A stretch of 42,003 nucleotides of DNA from Klebsormidium nitens (lineage: Eukaryota > Streptophyta > Klebsormidiophyceae > Klebsormidiales > Klebsormidiaceae), in contig DF237653.1 in the NCBI GenBank assembly GCA_000708835.1, positions 1 to 42,003 on the forward strand. Direction: 5' to 3'. Positions within the stretch are counted from its first letter, which is position 1, and each line of letters starts with the position of its first letter. The notes below the pieces were generated by a model. That model was given only the letters and a program-made list of their open reading frames with translations. It did no database searches and had not been told where the DNA came from. A program made the position numbers and the translations under genes. Shown here in pieces: positions 12,601-24,600 of the stretch.

Positions 12601-15600
12601 TTGAGAAGAGTCGTGGTAGCAACCGTTTACTCTAGCCTTACACGTAGAAGTAAAGCTACATATAGGGCCCCATTACCCAAAGCCACATCAGTCGACGACT
12701 CTTGATCTGCAATTTGGCACCGAGAGCAGCTTGCAAGCCCATAATGTAAGACTTTGATCTCTAAAGCGCCAAAGGTGCAGAGGTAACCCGACGACATCCT
12801 GCCAGAAACCCACCTCGGTCGACATGAGGTCCCGCACGATGGCCTGCGTCGGCGTCATGGCCTTGTACAGCAGCAGCGCCCCCGTGTTGCGCTTCACCGC
12901 CTCCTCCGCCTTCCGCAGGATCCCCTCGATCACCGTTTGCACCTGGCAGGCGGATCGCAAAAGTTCACGATCGCCCAGGTTGTGCCTTATTCCTAAATTT
13001 TCAAATCACAACTCAGACAGCAACGTAAGCCTTTAAGCAGTCCATTGCGTTAGGACCGCGGTGACGGTTTGCTTCAAACTGGGCAAACCGCTCAGGAACT
13101 ACAAGTCTCAAGTGTCCATCTTTTGACGTAAAAAGATGAAGGGCGACGAGACTATTCAGAGTTCTGCGGTGTGCCTGCCTGGGAGAAGTCTTGTTGAATC
13201 TTCTTTCCCTGCGCCGCCTTGAATTCCGTGCGCATCAGCAGGCAATACCACGGGTTTGGCTTTCTAAACTATTTGACTCCAGAGTACTGATTTAACTCAA
13301 CTCAGGCCCGACTCTTGACTTTGACGGCATAAAACTCGAGACTTGTTTCGCACCTCTTAGCCATGTTGTTGGATCACCTTCCCCTGAGCCGCCTTGGACT
13401 CAGTGCACAGCAGCGAGCGGTGATCTACTTTTAAGATTTTGGTTCTGTCTGAGACCGAGGCTTTGATGCAACTAGGCCTAACTTCACGGAAAACCAGACC
13501 TTGTTTCGCACCTGGTAAATGTCCTGTTGAATCTCCTTCCCCTGCGCCGCCTTGGACTCAGTCCGCAGCAGCAGGCGGTACCCGGCGGGCTTCAGCAGCT
13601 TGCCCAGCGTCTCGAGCCGCTTCCGCTCGTCGCCGGAGCGGATCTTGGCGGAGATGTGCACGCCGTCGCTGCGCGCAGTCAGCACCTGCATAAACGGTTA
13701 TGGGCAAGTTTGAGTATGAGAACAGTGTCAGGTTCTGAAGGCTTCGAGACTGTCCGCAGTTTCACAAAGCGACTTTAGTCCGCTCTCCAATCCGCTAGGG
13801 GATCAATGGCTGCAATGGTCACAACGTCGCCGTGCGCGGTCAGCACCTGCACCATGGTGTCAGGGTTTTGGGGATCCCAAATCCCTGATTCTTGCTGAGA
13901 TATGACGGCTCCGGAGTTCCGCAACTTGTACAGAGTGCTCTCGGGTCCGCAGGGGAGCGGAGCTTGGCGGGAGTCTGCACGCCTTCGTTGAGCGCGGTCA
14001 GCACCATTCCGAAACTTGAAACGTCCTGAGTGCATCTTCAGTCCTTTTCCAAGCGGCCGACGAAGCTCAGCCCGACGGCTCTTTCTACAAGCCTCGTTGC
14101 CATAATGACTTCACATTGAAGGCCCCTTGTAGAGGCCAGATCTGGGGCCACACCGTGGAGACTGAGTTGTCCTAATGCCAGAGCGCTGTTACCTTCCTAT
14201 GTAATGAACGAAAGGCCGAAGAGGAGGGACGCAAACAATTTGGAATGGGCTGCTGCCCCTTCCGTTTCTATGGGTAGAAAGAGCGCGGTGGATGTGCCCG
14301 AGACAAAAGTTACCACCTGTTTGATCCAATCGCCTCACACATGGCGCCCCAGGTGGCTCAGCATTACGGACACCTTGGGCACCTTTCTGCTGTACAAATC
14401 TTCTGCTGAATTTCATCGATCTCAAGCCCCTTGTATGATTGAACGAAAATGGAACTCAGAGTCCGTTCAAAGCCCTGAAGAGACTTCGTAACCGCCTCAC
14501 CACAAAGCGCCCCGGGTGGCTCAGCACGGCGGAGACCTTGGGTCCCTTGCTGCCGTACGATTCTTTGGTGCACTTGACCACCACAAAGTCGCCCACCTCC
14601 ACGTCCTGCCAGTTGCGCGACGTGGTCCATCCTGATTGGCGGAGTGCCACGTGCCCGTCTTTGCCTGGAAGGGAAGCACGAAGATCGTAGCTAAGAAAGG
14701 GCATTGATGTGCTCCGCTCTCGTTAGAGGGAAAGAGATTGCTTCTTTCCTGTAATGATTGCTTCTAAGTGATGCAGGGAAGCAAGTGGATGAATGCGTTG
14801 CTTGAGAAGCAAGCGTGATAAAAGCAGTGACCTCAAGTTCTCCCTCAATTGAGCCCTGTCCCGTGGACGTTGTGAGACACAGACGCTAGACGGGGCAACT
14901 TCTTGGTGTCGCAAATATGACGAAGCTCATGCTTTGCCTGAAATTTCTCGGGCTCTCGCATTTGTCAAACGCGTGGGTTTTTCGAAGCGCAACGTCATCC
15001 GGACGTCCGGCATTTTCGAGAGCTCCCTCTCCGAAGCCCAAAATATGCCGGTGCCTAAGGCAACAGGGGCAGGTATCAAAACAATCAAACCCATACATCC
15101 CACAGAGTTCATTGCGAAGCTTCATTGATAACAGCAGCAATACACGTACAAATCAAGTTCTGTAGAGAGCAATCTCAACGCTTCAAAGTTGAAATGGCGG
15201 CATCGATTGTACGTACCACCACCCTCCTTTCCTTCTGCATCGCCACTCTCGCCTTTCTCGTCCTCGTCTCCATCTTCCCCTCCCTCCTCCCCTAGTTGCA
15301 ACTCTTCCTCTTCATCCCCTTCCTCGGTCATGACGTCATCCTCGCCGTCATCGCCCCCTTCTTCCTCCTCGTCGCTCGCGCCCGCCTCCGCCTCCTTCCG
15401 CCCTGTTCCGTTCCGCTCGGCCTCCTTACCGGAACCGGACCCCGTTTCCAGCTCCTCAACCCCGTCGCCGAATTCCGCTCCGACACCGGAATCCGTCCCG
15501 TCACCGAAATCTTCGTCCCCACCGCCGACCGCCTCGACGCTCCCGTTGGGCAGCCGCCGGAAGACGTACGGCCGGTGGTGGTTGTATGCTTGCAGGAACG

Positions 15601-18600
15601 CCTTTTTGTACACGGTGACGTCGACGAACAGACCCGCCATCGCGCGCACCTTGGCGGTCACTTGCGCCAGTAGCACGTCACCAACCGACACCTGTCCAGG
15701 AAGGAAAGAACATAATCGACTCCAGAAATGCTTTCAGTTTAGGTTTTGGGAATTTGTCTGTCACAAGTGACGTCGACAAACAGCCCCGCCATCGCACGCA
15801 CTTTGGGGGGTCACTTGCGCCAGCAACACGTCACCCACCGACACCTGGCCAAGCAATCAGGCTCTTATGCGTAACAGCATTCGGAGTTGTGGATTATGAG
15901 TAACACGGTGACATTTACTAACAGACCCGCTATTGAGCATACCTCGCGGTCACTTGCGCCAGCGGGACGTCGCGCACAGCACTTGGCTGCGACCAAAAAC
16001 TTCCACTCTGGTTACTTGATCTGTCGCTGTTTCGAAGGAAAGCGTTGTGAACAAAAACGAACTATGGGACAGAAAAACCTTCGCAATTGTGTGCGCTTTT
16101 TCGAGAATCAATAGCTGGATTCTTCATCGTCGGGACACTTGAATCATGCGATGTCTCAAAGCGGGCTTTTGAAAGGTGGCAATGTAAGGGTGCCGGGGTT
16201 TTGACTGACACGGTCACGTTGGAAAAAAAGAGAAGAACACAAACAAGCCTGTTCTTGCTCCTTTCCTCGCTTTAACAAGGATCTCAAATCAATTTCAAGA
16301 TTGTTTGAGTCAACAATCATCCGCAGGAACCGAACAGGAACCTTTCAACTAAACCGTCTTCGACGGAACTTTGCGGCGCGTGAGTGCACCTGCTTCTCTT
16401 GCTCCAGCAGCATCTCCGCCAGCCTCCCGTCTTCCAGGATGGCGACACGTGGCATGGACGTGCGCGCCGCGTTGATGATGATCTCGCGCCGCACCTTGGG
16501 CCCCGCATCCGGTGCCTGTCAGAAGAGAAGAGTCAGTAAGTCTTCAAGTGTGGGGAGGTTTATGGAGGCGATGTGTCGGGGTAAACCAGGGGTTAGAGGT
16601 GGTTAATCATCTGGTGCCTTAGGCGCCAAACGGTTTGGCAAGGATCACAAGGCTGGCTTTGGCAAGGGTGTCCTGATACCTTGTAGCGGAAGAAGTATTC
16701 GATGAGACTTGCATGGCCGGATTGAAGTCTGTTTCATTCTTTCTCGTACAACCTACTGACGGTGTCGTCCTTCGCATGCAATCAGGCCTTCGCTTGGCCT
16801 AATTGTTTGAACGAGTTGCAACCTTCACTGACCATCTGAAAAAGACACTGAAAAGGACTGCAATTCAAGCCACTCCATCCGAGCATTGCCCTCGCTTGTC
16901 CGCCCTTGCAGAATCTCCCGCATCAGCCCCGACTCATAACTTCCTCAAAACCTCCCAGGAAAACAACCATTCCCAACAACGAAACCATCAAAGAGCTTCT
17001 TACCTCAGTTCTCCTCTCCGTCTCCGGCTCGTCCCCCTTCCCTTCCACCACCTCTTCTCCCTCGTCCCCTTCCTTCGTCCCCTTCTTCACCCCCTTGAGC
17101 TTCGCCAGCTCTGCGGGAATCGGCGCGTCCTTGGCCACTTTTCCCTCCCGCTCTAGTTCCTCCCGGAACTCCGCCTGCCGGAGCGCCTCCCGCCGGCGCT
17201 GCTCCGCGACGCGCGCCTGCACCGCGTCCTGCTGCGCGAGCCGCGCCATCTGGCGGGCCATCTTGCCCGCGTACACCTCAGGGTGGAACACCTGCCGGAA
17301 ACAAACTTGGTTAAAATTAATCCAAGACATAACTCAAGTGATCCAAGGAATGAACGTCATTCTTGGACCGTCGACCTGTCGTGTGCGCGAGGCGCGCCAT
17401 CTGGCGGGCCATCTTGCCCGCGTACACCTCAGGGTGGAACACCTGGCAAAGACGGTCTGGTCAACCTTCAACCCAAAAAATCCAAGAAGCTGACGTCGAT
17501 AATGATCTCGACCTTGATCGTGGGACGGTATTGTTTGCGCACAGGGCGTGGTGCTCAAAACGCGCCATCTGGCTTGCCCGCAGAAACTGCCGGGTGAAAC
17601 ACTTAGCAGGAACGGGCTCTTTACCTGATCTCGACTTGGAGACAGTAATCTACAAACCTAACACTGACTCATATTACCACGTCCGCAAAAGTTTCCACCC
17701 TGAACCCTTAAAGTAACCCCGCCCAGCCCAGATTGACCATCATTCCTATACAGATTTGGAGAGTGCTTTGTGTTCAATCTATGCGCGAGGAAGCGACAGA
17801 GATTTGATTTGATGTTCCTTCATGACCTTCTGTGTTTTTTACGCAAGCTTCGTTTCTCGAAGCTTGCTGCGCAGTCGTGTGAAGCTCTCCGTCGCTTTGT
17901 GCACGTTCCTCACAGATGAGTGCTTCCCTCCTTCTAAGATGCAAAATCGTTTCCGCACCTGCTGCGGCCCCAACCGGTGGTACGCCTTCTGGTAGCACCG
18001 GTTCTTGATCGTCTGCCACTCCCGATCTAGTTCCTGCAGCTCCCGCCGCAAAAGCACGTCCGACACGCCTTCCGCGGACGCACGCACGGACAGCCCGCAA
18101 CCGGGCACCGCGTTAAGGGCGACGAAGAGGAGCAGGCGGTGGCGCTCCGACCCGAGGATCGTGGGGTGGACATCCAAGATGTCGTTGCGCCCGGGGCGGA
18201 AGATCTGTACAGGAAAGCCGAGATCTAAGGAAAGACGTGGGCGTCCACAGCTGGGTTCTTTTCATTTTGGGTTTTAACACAAAGCGGGCGCTCGGAGCGA
18301 CGAATGGGGGACTGAGTTTGAAACGGCCAAACAGGATATTGGTATTGTATTGACCTCGAATCCAAAGATTCACGATTCAGAATACAGCTTCGGTTCGGAG
18401 GGAAAGCTTCCAACACTTGCGGACTCTTTGGACGGCTGACATAGGGCCTCGTGCTCAACCCCTGAAAGCTCGCCACCCACAAATACCGCAGATCGCCCCA
18501 ATTCTTTTGTATACCATTGAAGGACAGAACAGTCCCAAACTGTCCTCGACTCCCTAGAACTTTAAGCGCCTACAACCTCGACTGCAATCACGACACCCCA

Positions 18601-21600
18601 TATGTCCATAGTTTTCGTCACAATCTGGAGCCGTTGAAAACCAGGCACATATTAGATTCCTCAATGGAGCGACAGGATAGATGGACAGCAAACCCGCAAT
18701 CAAACATTGGCCGCCTGAGAGCGTCAGCTCTGCTTATGAATGCAGTACATTTCTCCGCTCTCAATCTTCTCACAATACCGCGCAAAATCCCTCACCATGT
18801 GGTTCCCGCTTATTTCGATCTCGGTCGACACCTCCGGCATCGGGTGGCCGTCCTCCCACGTGCGCCCGCTCGCGCTCGGCCCCTTGACTTGCACCAGCAC
18901 GTACTGGCCGCGCTTCGTCTTGGCCCAGATCGTCTCCCGTAATTCCGACGAGCACTTTTGGCCGCTTAGCTTGGAAAACAGGAACTCGTGCCGCTGATAA
19001 ATGACCGGCCCGTGCGACCCGGGCTGCCGGTCGGTGTGCTCGGTCTCGGGCTCGGCTTCGGACGCTTCTACAGCCGACTCGGACACTTCTGCGGTCGCGT
19101 CGGACGACTCTGTGGTTAGTTCGGACGCCTTCGAGTCAGCCCCACGTTTGGCGGCATCTGCCGTTGATTCGGACACATCAAGCGGCAATTCGGACGCATC
19201 AGCCGCTAAGCCAGGTGCATCAACCCCCGAACCGGACGCCGCTGCTACCGATTCGAACGCCACCGTCGGCATTTCGGACGCCTCTTCCGAAGTTGACTGC
19301 TCTACTTCCGCATTTGACGCTTCTTCCGTTTTTGATTTCTCCGTCGCCACTTCAGTTGCTTTTGCGGTTGTCCCTGTCTCCGTTACTGATTTAGAAGGCT
19401 CATCCCTTATCGACGCCTCTGAGGTCGCTTCCGGCGTCCCGCTCAAGGACTGCGGCGCCTCTGCTTTGGCTCCCGACGGCTCTACTTTCGCTTCGGACGC
19501 TTCGGATGCCGTCTCCGAGTCCGTGCCGGACGCAGCGTCCGTTTGGAACGAACCCACTGTGGCTCGCACAAACTTGTTCACCGATTCGGACGGCTCGCTC
19601 GCCGCGCTACTCTCTGCTTTTTTCGTTTCATCCAAATCCCGCCCCTCGGCGGACACCGACTTCCCCTCCTTCGCTTTCTCGTTTTCGCCATCCGCAGCAC
19701 TACCCTTATCCGCATTCTCGCATTCTGACACCTGTTTCGCCCCGTTCGAACCGTCCGCGCCGTTGGAACCGTCCGCACCGCTCGACCCCTCCGCACTGTC
19801 CGACCCGTCCGCGCCTCCCTTCTTCGCCTTCCACGGCGCCTTCTTCGCAAACTCCTTGTCGAACTTGTTCCACTTGCCCAGAAATCGCATCGGCACGCTC
19901 TCGAAATTGTAATCCAACACAACCGGGGGGATCGCGTTGTTCCCGGCTTCCAGGAGTACCAGAGCCCCCCCCCGCGCCGGTAAAAGCTCCTGAATCACTC
20001 CAATGAAAATCGTACCGGCCACCGGCCCGTGGTATTCGAGCGCCCGGGACAAGTCCACCAACCACGGCTCCTCCATGTAGGGGTACCCCCACACTTCTTT
20101 CAGCCTCTCCCAGGGCGCCTCCATTGCCCTGTCCACCGCCCCCCCCTTTCGAGGCAGCCCGTCGTGCGCCTCTTGCAGCTCTTGAACCAGCTTCTCGATT
20201 GGGGCGGAAGCGCCCGGCGCTTTCCTCCGGGCTACCTGCCTCACCCCCGGTTTTGTCTTCGCGTCCGTAACGTCCCCCGTAGCCGCCCGACGCTTCTCTA
20301 GTTCTTCCTCCAGAACGGCCCTCACGTCTTCTGGCAATTGGTCGCCATACCAATCCATTACCGCCCCAGCATTTTCCCGCAAAACTGTTACCACATTCTC
20401 GCCTTCCTCTAACCACTCCTCCCACGAGCCCACCAAGAGTTCCTCTTCGCTAACCGCCTCCAAACCCGCCGTTGGGTCGCTAACCCAAACCCGCACCCCG
20501 CCGTAGGATCCCTCTACCGCCTCCGCCAGATCAACATCTACCGCCCCATGCTCCTGCGCTCGTTCCCGCACTTCTTCCATGCGCTTCTCAATCTCTATCA
20601 CGTTAAGTGGGGCGTAACCCTCGGTTCCCCACAGCTGGTTAAGCGCCTCCCGAAACTGCGCTAACAGGTCTCGGTGCCGCTTTTTGCCCTCTGCCGCACA
20701 ACGGTCCACCAGAATGTTGTACAGCCGTTCTCTCAGCGCGCGGGGGGCAGTCTTGCCGGAGCTTTCCACGATGCCCTCGACGAAGTTGCGCGCGCGTTTC
20801 AGCAGGTTGAGGTAGTCGAGCTGCCGGATGCCGTTGACCCAGATGGTGAAAAGGTCGTTTGCGAACCTGCGAGGCAGAATTGAGATCTCCTTTTCTTCAG
20901 GTCTTCCGTCTCTTCGACTCTGAGAGGTCTGAAAACTGAAGCAGACTCATATGCACCTTCGGCAAACTGGAACCTCGAATGGTAATTCTAGAAACGAGCC
21001 GTGTTTGACATTCTTCGCCTGACTGTCCGCCTACAGAACTAATCTGCCTTATATAGATGCGTGGTATGCAATCTATTCCCTCATGAAATCCAGCACGAAA
21101 GCATCTGGTTAGGACCGATTGTGAAACGGCTGCGCTTCGCCTTTTCCCTCTGATAGTGGATGCATATGGAACGAATTCCTCCCCTAGATCTTTTCCATAA
21201 ACCCGCCCTTTCCGCCCTCACGAGAGTATGTTGATCCAAAACGAGGGTGCTTTTCACGTCAGATGAAGGGCACTGATGAAAACAAATCAGAGAGAAGCTT
21301 CGAATCCTCACTCGTCAAACTCGTCTTCCGCGCTCGACACGATCCCCGGGATCACGTTGCTGACGACATCCTCCAGGATGGTGACGGCAGCATCGAGCGC
21401 GCGGTCGTCAGCCAGCTTTCCCTCCAGGATCAACCGCTGAAGATCCGTTACCGCCACGTCAATCGCCTTGACCCCTCGGGACTTAAGCGCTGACCCTAGG
21501 TTGCAGATGATCTGGAACGCGGACTCGTCAACGCCAACCCCATCTACGATTTGCCCGTCAAAGGCGACCCATCTGCAGAAAGGACGGTGATTTGGTCGCC

Positions 21601-24600
21601 GGAGGAGACATTAGGACCAGTTTCCGCGCCCACCTTGAGCCTAACCCGGCGCCCAAACAGGCGCGCCGGAAACGCAGAAGCCCTGCCGGGAACCTCCGAG
21701 CTCGCCTGCTAACAAAGCGCCTCGAACCGCCCAAACAGTGTACAGCCGTTGCATTGTTACTTCCCAATTCGCCTCGTCGTCGTACATGAAGAAGAGACAT
21801 TAGGCGAAACGAACAATCTTTTGTTATGTGTTGTTTCTCGTCTTTTGGTCAGGTCTTGCAAGTAGCATGGGCCTCGATCGATTCTTTCCAGTTCACGGCA
21901 GAGAAGAGGCTGCACTGGATACGATTGACGTCAAACTTTCCCCCCCCTTTGCAGAATTTTTCTTCTCCTTCTCAAACTGGGAATCCCCCACAGATACAAG
22001 CCGTTTCATTTCAAACAAGGCAAGTTTTCCATTACCATCTTCAGAGTCAGCAAAAACTGTAGCTTTTGAAGCTTTCAAAGTTCGAAGAATGTTCAGCATT
22101 TCGATCCAAGCGTGACCCGAACATGAAATCTATTTACCGACTCAAAGGAGTCTTGTCACACACTCGATTGACCAGGACCCACTTCAACTTTACAACCTCC
22201 AGTCCCGCAAAACGCGAGCCGCCTCCAGGATGTCCTTCGAAACGACTTCAACCCTCCGTCTCATCGGTCTTTCTGTCAAACCATTTGGTTTAAACCGGAA
22301 TTCCAAGACCTTACACTCAGAACCCGAAACCGAAAAGCAGAACGCAGAACGCAGAACGCAGAACGCAGAAAGAACGCCTTTGAGACTCACCTCTCCAATA
22401 AGACCCGCGCCGCCTCCACGGTCTCGTCCGAGACGACCTTAACCGACTCCGTCTCGCCCGTCTCCTCGTTAACCTCCTCCCTAAACGACGACTGCAAACT
22501 CTTAACCACAGTGTCCGCCAGCACCGTATGCATCTCCCGTCGCGTTTGCTTTATCTCTTCCTTGGCCCGCTCTAGTTCCTCGACACTCATTTCGAGCCGC
22601 CCCCCCGACAAGTCCTCCACCCGATCCATCTGCGCGTTCTCCTTCTGGAGTTGCGCGATCTTCCGGTCGATCCACTCTATGTTCCGCTCTAGTTCTCCCC
22701 GCTCGTCGTCAGCCTCAGACTCAGCCCCTTCTTCTCCTTCATCATCCCAGTCTAGTTCCTCATCTTCGTCCTCGCCCGGAGCTTTCCTCCGAGCCCGAAA
22801 CGCCAGGGTAAATTTCCCCACCAGTTGCTTCGGAGCCTGTTCCACCTCCCCCCGCCCCTCGTCCTCTGCCTCCGACTCCCCCCCGGAAAGCTCCGCAATC
22901 AGCTTCTCTTTCTCCTCTTCGGGAAGCGCTTCGAAGTCTTTACTCCCGAAAAAGCGGCCCACCACTCCCTTCACCATTTTCGCACCGCTCGCAAGAAGCC
23001 CCGTAATACCCCCCACCTCCGCCGGTTCCGCCTGCGGGGGGGGGGTCCGTGCGCCTGCGGGGGCTGGGCGGCTCGACCCCCATGCGGAGAGCGAGGTAGC
23101 TGTGCAACCCCCCCACGGCACCAAGGAATGCCTCGGCCTCTTCTTCGTATTCGTCGTACCGTGGAATATTCAGCAAATCGTCGTTTGCACGCTGGTGAGG
23201 GGAGACAGAAAGAGGACACGTGTCAGCTCGGTACAAAATTCTGCCACGTGCCATCAGGGGGACGCGGATGCGGCAAAGCCGGGGCCCCGTTTCAGCGCAC
23301 CGATAAAGATGCGACACGTGTCAGCAGCGAAGGCTAGAGAGTGCGCGCCCCAAAAGCCACCACTCCCGGTCTCAGCAACGCCTGGAGCCTTCCAAACAAA
23401 CGATATACCCGACGATCGCTACTCCATACGATCTGCCCACAAACCGAAAGTTCACCAGTAAAACCGTCAACACCAAGGCCAATATCCTGGAGCGGAAGAC
23501 CTAAAAAGAAGACCATGAAAATCCTCCCAGAACAAGGGGTAGAAACCAGAGACGAAAACTTGCAGCATGGGACTGGAAAATGTCCTCACCGCGAGCGCCT
23601 CAAAATCCCGCCTTTCATACGCGTCCGCCATCCGCTCGAGCGGGAGCAGCGCGTTGGGCAGCGGCAGCTGATACACGTCCGACACATAGCGTATGACCCC
23701 CCGCGCAGCGGCCTCCGCGCGCGCCCACTCCCACGCGTCCGTGTCGAGCTCGCGCCAGATCTGCATCAGCAGCTCGAACGACTCCACCCATTGCACATCG
23801 ACCCACGCCCGGTACTTGGGCCACTCGGGATCGGTGATGTCAGGAACCGGGTTCTCCGCGAGAAACTGCAGCGCCTCGGCCTCCCACTGGGGGCGGTCGG
23901 AGGAAGGGTCGGCATTCTCCGCAGACTGTGAAAAGAGGAATTCGGGTCAGACTATAGTCAGAGGTAGGGTTAGAGGTGGGTTAAGAGGTAGGGTTCGCCA
24001 GGAGCTGGTAATGTCGGGAACCGGTTTCTCCGTGAGAAACTGCAGCGCCTCAGCCTCCCACTGGGGGCGGTCGGAGGAAGGGTCGGCATCCTCCGCGTAC
24101 TGTGAAGAGAGAGACAGGGTTAACATTGGGGTTAAGGTTAGAGTTAGGGTTTGCCCAGAGGTGGTGGTATCGAGAATCGGGTTTTCCGCAAGGAATTGAA
24201 GAGCCGCGCCTCCCACTGAGGGCGGGCGGAGGCAGGGTTGGCATCCTGTGCGGACTTTGAAAAGAGGAAAATGATTTTGATTGGGGTCAGGTTTAGAGTT
24301 ACGTTTGAGAAAGGGTTTGCTTGAAGCTGGTGGTGTTGAGAACCAAATCTTCCGCGAGAGTAAGGTATATACTAAGGAACAAGTTTAGAGTCAGGGTTGG
24401 TAGCGTGTGGCCGAAGCTCGTGGTCAGAGGTAGGGTCGGCATCCCCCGACGGCCGAGAAAAAGAAGACGTGCTCTCAGGACAGATCGGCAATTTCCTGAC
24501 AGGCTTCGCGGCAATCTCGGATATTGCGGATATTGCGGATATCCCTGGGGGTCGCAAGCTTAGGCAAGGTTGCTACAGCTTCAAGGGAAATGCCACTGGG

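Larger units (their letters stand above)
10244..16515 (-). other. RNase E/G catalytic core (exons 9-16)
   Basis: Exon 9 holds the family N-terminus (REIIINAARTSMPRVAILEDG). Exons 10-11 form the S1 domain, interrupted by about 100 acidic residues. Exon 12 reads GRFV|VLTARSDGVHISAKI, the family motif after S1, then the segment ending in EIQQDIYQ. Exon 13 carries the GALLLYKAMTPTQAIVRDL segment. Exon 14 is the DNase I-like subdomain with both metal-binding Asp motifs, SIDVNGGR and VVIDFIDM, where Asp303 and Asp346 lie in the E. coli enzyme. Exon 15 has KAMWEALQTDRARVKMGKI, but the usual G..E.TRKR stretch reads NEPGNCMQILRSR. Exon 16 has CPLC, matching the zinc-link CPxC, though the usual GxG that follows is not visible. 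The conserved tail continues into exon 17 (VPDSPIREYDFQ). The enzyme is probably active. Confidence 0.88.

Noticed and set aside
19001-19912. A 303-codon Ser/Asp/Ala-rich open frame on the plus strand
   Set aside because: Antisense shadow of the low-complexity part of exon 6, whose minus-strand frame is continuous in phase over 690 codons.
22511-23461. A 316-codon open frame on the plus strand
   Set aside because: Antisense to exon 4; it ignores the splice sites and reads Ser runs created by acidic minus-strand codons.
23940-24420. Interstitial telomere insertion
   Set aside because: The TTAGGG-like tracts are degenerate, split between exon-edge copies, and better explained as duplicated intron ends.
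23824-24475. CRISPR-like array
   Set aside because: The units are long, decaying copies of an exon edge with no conserved short repeat or unique spacers, and the setting is eukaryotic.
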